This document shows positions 60,319 to 64,000 of a stretch of DNA of 64,000 nt, piece by piece; the stretch's first letter is position 1; each line of letters starts with the position of its first letter. The position numbers and the translations under genes were made by a program. The notes beneath the pieces were generated by a model, which searched no databases, was not told the DNA's origin, and saw only the letters and a list, made by a program, of their open reading frames with translations. The DNA comes from VXMO01 sp965219405 (GTDB lineage: Bacteria > Chloroflexota > Dehalococcoidia > UBA6926). Location of the stretch: assembly GCA_965219405.1 (NCBI GenBank), contig OZ244736.1, positions 1,674,001-1,738,000 of the forward strand. The letters are read 5' to 3'.

Positions 60319-61326
60319 ATGAGTGAGCAGTCCCCCGCCACAGCAAGCACGTATGGGGGTCAGGCACTCATCGAGGGTGTGATGATTCGCGGTCAGACGT
60401 GCGTGAGCATGGCGGTGCGCCGCCCCAACGGGGAGATCCTGGTCGAAACACAACCCATCGGGTGGCGCTGGGCGCGGACGATTCGCCGCATCCCGTTTGT
60501 CCGGGGAGTGATTGTCCTGAGCGAGATGCTCGTGGTGGGGACGCGGGCACTGATTTTCTCGGCCAATGTCGCCTCCGAGGAGGAGGCGTCAGAACGGGAC
60601 CGCAGCGTGGATTCCCGCTTTCGCGGGAATGACGGGTTGGAAAATGAGCATGACGAGGCTGCAAGCGGGGATGATACCAAGCGCGTAGCCGAATCGTCCA
60701 AGTCCCTGTCATCGTGGGCTGTTGCGGGGTCGGTCGGGGTCAGTCTGCTGCTTGCCATCTCGATCTTCTTTGCGACGCCGGTGTTTGCGACGCGCCTACT
60801 TGATTCCTGGTTGGAGTCGTCCAATTTATGGAGCAACGTGATTGAGGGGGCGATTCGTCTCCTAATGTTTGTGGCGTACATCGGACTGATCGGGTTGATG
60901 CCGGACATACGGCGCGTGTTCGCCTACCACGGCGCGGAGCATATGACGATCCATGCGCGGGAACACGGACAACCTTTGGACGTAGGATCAATTCGCCAAT
61001 TCGGTACGGCGCATCCGCGATGCGGGACGGCGTTCATCCTCGTTGTACTGGTTGTGGCGATCATCGTTCACGTGTTTTGGACGCCGCCCGGGTTGGTGGA
61101 TCGCGTGATTTCCCGGGTCGTGGTGCTGCCGCTGATTGCGGGGCTGAGCTATGAGATCATCCGATTCAGCGGATTCCACGCCGACAACATTCTCGTCAAG
61201 GCAATCATCTGGCCGAATCTGTTGCTTCAGGCGCTAACCACACGCCAGCCGGACGATGATCAGATTGAGGTGGCCGTGCAGGCGCTGGAGGGGGCGCTGG
61301 CAGAAGATCAACGCGTAGCGGCATAG
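60319..61326 (+). CDS. yqhQ: YqhQ-like DUF1385 membrane protein with repeat insertion
   Basis: The 335-residue protein has TYGGQALIEGVMIRGQTCVSMAVRRPNGEI, RIPFVRGVIVLSEMLVVGTRAL, FAYHGAEHMTIHAREHGQPLDV, HPRCGTAFILVVLVV and GLSYEIIRFSG, all DUF1385 motifs. Conserved His/Glu in YHGAEHMTIHA suggest metal binding. Between the two domains (residues about 93-117) the chain reads VDSRFRGNDG, which is the dispersed palindrome translated in frame, plus an acidic stretch. The function of the family is unknown. Confidence 0.9.
   Translation: MSEQSPATASTYGGQALIEGVMIRGQTCVSMAVRRPNGEILVETQPIGWRWARTIRRIPFVRGVIVLSEMLVVGTRALIFSANVASEEEASERDRSVDSRFRGNDGLENEHDEAASGDDTKRVAESSKSLSSWAVAGSVGVSLLLAISIFFATPVFATRLLDSWLESSNLWSNVIEGAIRLLMFVAYIGLIGLMPDIRRVFAYHGAEHMTIHAREHGQPLDVGSIRQFGTAHPRCGTAFILVVLVVAIIVHVFWTPPGLVDRVISRVVVLPLIAGLSYEIIRFSGFHADNILVKAIIWPNLLLQALTTRQPDDDQIEVAVQALEGALAEDQRVAA
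60609..60635. repeat. dispersed palindrome copy 5, inside yqhQ
   Basis: GGATTCCCGC-TTTC-GCGGGAATGACGG lies within the coding sequence and keeps the frame, adding about nine residues in a variable loop. Confidence 0.9.
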
Positions 61327-61374
61327 GTTGTCAGGGCGCGTATTATTGGGGATGATGAGGATTAGGAGTCTGTC

Positions 61375-63150
61375 ATGCCCTGGTCACGGATAATCGGCGG
61401 AGCAGCGGCGGGAGCGATGGTGACGGCGCCATTGATGGCGCTGTTTTATTTGGCGAACAAGCTCTTTGAACTTCCCTTCCCTCCCTATGACCTCTTCGAC
61501 TGGATAACACGCGTCCTGCCGGGGCCGCTCATCACATTCGGGCTGGACCTGTTCATCGACGGGATGATCCTTGTCGGGCTGAACGTGGCGGACACGGCGA
61601 AGACGGCTGAGTTGGCAGTCGCCCTGCTGCAGTTCTTCGGTATTGGTGTTGCCGTAGGTGTGGGTGTAGCTGTCGTTATGCCACCTCTTGAGTTAAACCT
61701 TCGTAAGGCCGGGACGGCGGTGGGAGTCATCAGCGGCCTGACGATGGGGTTTATCTCACTGGTAATCGAAGGGGCAACGCTGCCCGAGTTTATCAGCCTG
61801 GTGTGGATCGTCGGGGTCTACACGGCATGGGGTTACACGCTTGGCGTAGTGATTGAGGGCGTGCTGTCGCGCAAGGTCGAAGAACGCCTGCCTTCGCCCA
61901 TGGCGGCCAATCTTGATCTGCCGATCGAGTCCGCAGTGCCCGAGGATGTCTCGGAGGACATGGAGGGGACCACCGAGCCGTCGCCTGTCGTTCACACGCG
62001 ACAATACCAGGAGTCTTCGGCACAGCCGACGTGGGGGATGGATGGCGGGATGAATCGCCGTGAGTTCATCGTCCGTGTGGGAGGCGCCGCGGCGGTTATC
62101 ACGGTCGCGGGATCAGTGACGGGAAATCTCATCGGCAATGCGGGCAGCGGCGGGTCAACCATCACGATGCCTGAGGGGATAGATGAGGAGTTAATGGCGG
62201 GGGGCGTCACGTCCTTCCCGAATGACGGCGACCTCGTGCTGGCTGTGCCGGGCACACGGGCTGAATACACCGCCGTGGAGGATCATTATCGAGTCTTCAT
62301 CCGGACGACTCCCACGGTTATCGACGGAGCGTCGTGGGCGCTGCCCATCGGCGGCCTGGTGGCGAATCCCGTCGAACTGTCGATTGAGGACATCCGGAAC
62401 AACTACGAGCCTCGCAGCCAATTCATCACGCTCTCGTGCATCTCAAACCGTGTGGGTGGGCCGCTCATCAGCACGACACAGTGGACGGGCGCGAGCTTCA
62501 AGGACATCCTGGCCGATGTTCAGCCGCTGCCCGGGGCGCGGTATGTGAACATCGAGAGCGGGGACGGCTTCCACGAGATTGTGGACCTCGAACTCATTGA
62601 CCAGGATGAGCGCATCATGCTGACGTATGCGTGGGATGAGAGGCCGATACCGATTGAGCACGGTTTTCCGCTCCGCATCTGGCTGCCGGACCGCTACGGT
62701 ATGAAGCAGCCGAAGTGGATCACGAAGATGACGGTTCAGACGGAGTACACAGAGGGGTATTGGGTATCACGGCGGTGGGACGAGGTTGCACGGGTGCGTG
62801 CGACGTCCGTCGTGGACACGATCTCTGATCAGGCGGCATTTGAGCGCGACGGTCAGGCACTGGTTCCGGTGGGCGGCATCGCCTACGCGGGAGTGCGCGG
62901 CATCTCACGAGTCGAAGTCAGCGTGGACGGCGGGGCGTGGCAACAGGCGGAGCTTCGCGAGCCGCTTTCGGACACAACGTGGGTGATCTGGCGATACGAT
63001 TGGCCGTTCGAGTCGGGCAATCACAGCATGAGAGTTCGCTGCCGCGAGGCCGATGGCACACCGCAGATCGAGGCGCAAATGGGCAACAGACCCAGTGGCG
63101 CAACGGGCATACACCAGCGGGCGAAGTTCGTGCCGGAGTGGGACATCTAG
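61375..63150 (+). CDS. membrane-anchored sulfite-oxidase-like molybdoenzyme
   Basis: The 591-residue protein has about five N-terminal transmembrane helices (residues ~5-175) and a linker. A twin-arginine-like segment MNRREFIVRVGGAAAVITVAG follows (about 224-244). The molybdopterin domain has LPIGGLVANPVELSIEDI, FITLSCISNRVGG (Mo-ligating Cys355), TGASFKDILADV, GDGFHEIVDLELI and FPLRIWLPDRYGMKQPKWI. The Mo-co dimerisation domain is GGIAYAGVRGISRVEVSVDGGAW. It would act outside the membrane as an oxidase or dehydrogenase of unknown substrate. AGGAG lies 7 nt before the ATG. Fusion of a Tat motif behind transmembrane helices is unusual. Confidence 0.92.
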   Translation: MPWSRIIGGAAAGAMVTAPLMALFYLANKLFELPFPPYDLFDWITRVLPGPLITFGLDLFIDGMILVGLNVADTAKTAELAVALLQFFGIGVAVGVGVAVVMPPLELNLRKAGTAVGVISGLTMGFISLVIEGATLPEFISLVWIVGVYTAWGYTLGVVIEGVLSRKVEERLPSPMAANLDLPIESAVPEDVSEDMEGTTEPSPVVHTRQYQESSAQPTWGMDGGMNRREFIVRVGGAAAVITVAGSVTGNLIGNAGSGGSTITMPEGIDEELMAGGVTSFPNDGDLVLAVPGTRAEYTAVEDHYRVFIRTTPTVIDGASWALPIGGLVANPVELSIEDIRNNYEPRSQFITLSCISNRVGGPLISTTQWTGASFKDILADVQPLPGARYVNIESGDGFHEIVDLELIDQDERIMLTYAWDERPIPIEHGFPLRIWLPDRYGMKQPKWITKMTVQTEYTEGYWVSRRWDEVARVRATSVVDTISDQAAFERDGQALVPVGGIAYAGVRGISRVEVSVDGGAWQQAELREPLSDTTWVIWRYDWPFESGNHSMRVRCREADGTPQIEAQMGNRPSGATGIHQRAKFVPEWDI

Positions 63151-63300
63151 TCGTTTCCTCGTTTGGTCCCGGGTTACCCGTGAAATAATCCGGCACGTGC
63201 GATTCCGAATGCAGCCGGAAGTTGGCAATTTCATTTGCTCGTGAACGGGGTCGCAACTCCCTGTGCCGTGCTAGCATCGGTAGGCAACCATTACGAAGGG

Positions 63301-63504
63301 ATGATGCCGATTCAGCAAATGAGTGCCACCGAAGATCAGATCAGCCACGTTGTGCAGGCAATGAGTAGCGCGACAATCTCCTGTCCGGAATGCAAGACCC
63401 GCATCCGCTACGGCGACTATGAATGCCCCCGGTGCGGCAACGACATTGAGGATCAATTGCGCGCATGGGCGGCGTGGATGCTTGAACCAATAAAGAATCC
63501 CTAA
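63301..63504 (+). CDS. small zinc-ribbon protein
   Basis: The 67-residue protein has SCPECKTRIRYGDYECPRCGNDIEDQLRAWAAWM, a CxxC-x11-CxxC zinc ribbon with a short C-terminal helix. Its start is uncertain: ATG at 63301 or 63304 (GAAGGG too close) or an upstream TTG at 63235. Function unknown. Confidence 0.7.
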   Translation: MMPIQQMSATEDQISHVVQAMSSATISCPECKTRIRYGDYECPRCGNDIEDQLRAWAAWMLEPIKNP

Positions 63505-63525
63505 GTTACAGAGGGATTCCGTACC

Positions 63526-63559
63526 AATCTATAAATACGAATATGCGTATTTATAGATT
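63526..63559. repeat. AT-rich 14-bp perfect palindrome
   Basis: AATCTATAAATACG (63526-63539), loop AATATG, CGTATTTATAGATT (63546-63559). It is strikingly AT-rich for this genome. It lies 22 nt after the zinc-ribbon gene and 89 nt before the next start, so it may be a terminator or an operator. Confidence 0.8.
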
Positions 63560-63648
63560 TGCTTTCCCGTTGTGCAATAGTGAGATACAGTAAACGGCAA
63601 ATGTTAGCCACACGTTAAGCGGGCTTTTCCCGGGGAGGAAGGATTCAC

Positions 63649-64000
63649 GTGAACAATAACGTTCCACTTTCTATTGCGGCGGTTGCGGCATTGGTGCTTG
63701 CAATCATTGCGGGCGGCGCGGTGTATTTCTCGCAGCAGGGAACCATCAGCGGCCTGGAGGACGACAAGGTAGCGCTTGAGAACGATAAGGAAGGGCTCGA
63801 GGGACAGGTTGGCGAATTGGCGTCCATTACCGCGTTCGGCGGCGGCGTCAATGAGAAGTCGATGCCCACACTGACCGGCGACGTTTCCCACGTCATGGAC
63901 GAGGTCTTCTCATTCAGCACGGAATACGCAATGTGCCGCGTGGACACCAACTTCACGGACTTCGTGATGCCGACGAACGCGTTGGGTGAACTCCCGATTG
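63649..64000 (+). CDS. unknown membrane-anchored protein, 3' end cut by window edge
   Basis: From GTG 63649 (GGAGGAAGG upstream) the frame is open to the window end (117 codons). It has an N-terminal transmembrane anchor (LSIAAVAALVLAIIAGGAVYF) and a coiled coil (SGLEDDKVALENDKEGLEGQVGELA). An extracytoplasmic part begins KSMPTLTGDVSHVMDEVFSFSTEYAMCRVDTNFTDF. I recognise no family. Confidence 0.75.
   Translation, partial: MNNNVPLSIAAVAALVLAIIAGGAVYFSQQGTISGLEDDKVALENDKEGLEGQVGELASITAFGGGVNEKSMPTLTGDVSHVMDEVFSFSTEYAMCRVDTNFTDFVMPTNALGELPI

Overview
The window is GC-rich bacterial chromosome with very tight gene packing. It looks like a free-living aerobic Chloroflexota, most like the SAR202/Dehalococcoidia-type lineages. 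This is inferred from gene content: an aa3 oxidase with a CtaG-type assembly factor and a fused CtaA-CtaB, a System I (Ccm) operon, a YqhQ-like gene directly after rpmE, a ribosomal protein L27 without the cleaved N-terminal extension of Firmicutes, AddAB, and CaiB/crotonase/acyl-CoA dehydrogenase genes. No rRNA is present to confirm it.

Layout. 1-6.2 kb: nhaA (cut by the window edge), a 20-codon leader-like ORF with a strong terminator, galU, ftsK, and a higBA toxin-antitoxin pair. 6.2-17 kb, mostly minus strand: an Mrp-type ATPase, a lipoprotein, uvrB, a PIN protein, ruvA, a PaREP1/HEPN-like gene, an acyl-CoA dehydrogenase, ruvC, yebC and the rimM-khpA-rpsP ribosome operon. 17.2-24.4 kb: cytochrome c maturation operon (ccmE-F-H-I-like-unknown-A-B-C-D). 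It converges on the minus-strand cytochrome oxidase operon at 31.7-24.4 kb (ctaC-D-E-F-small protein-ctaG-ctaA/B). Together they make the haem A, the c-haem handling and the terminal oxidase.

31.8-40.3 kb: a MoaD-MoaE fusion, a two-gene candidate toxin-antitoxin unit (nucleotidyltransferase motif + XRE), an SbcD-acetyltransferase fusion, glycyl-tRNA synthetase, an intracellular trypsin-like protease, two FmdB zinc ribbons, YraN and a CPA2 antiporter. 40.3-45 kb is the accessory part. It holds tRNA-Arg(CCG), a full-length MetE-family gene with one in-frame UGA exactly at a zinc-ligand cysteine (probable selenoprotein), an acyl-carrier-protein remnant, a phosphopantetheinyl transferase, a hydrolase and a VOC gene broken against each other, a 42-residue His-rich peptide with its own terminator, and a His-rich CDF metal exporter.

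45-64 kb: addB-addA, a CopD-like membrane protein, a tandem CaiB CoA-transferase, a crotonase, an RlmD-Maf fusion, a recombinase apparently lacking the catalytic serine, a phosphoesterase, rplU-rpmA-rpmE, YqhQ, a membrane-anchored sulfite-oxidase-like molybdoenzyme, a zinc-ribbon protein and an unknown anchored protein cut by the window edge.

Two genome-wide habits are visible. Many genes have a -10 hexamer 6-9 nt before the start codon and no Shine-Dalgarno, which implies leaderless mRNAs. A dispersed palindrome of the ATTCCCGC/GCGGGAAT type sits between genes and once, in frame, inside YqhQ.
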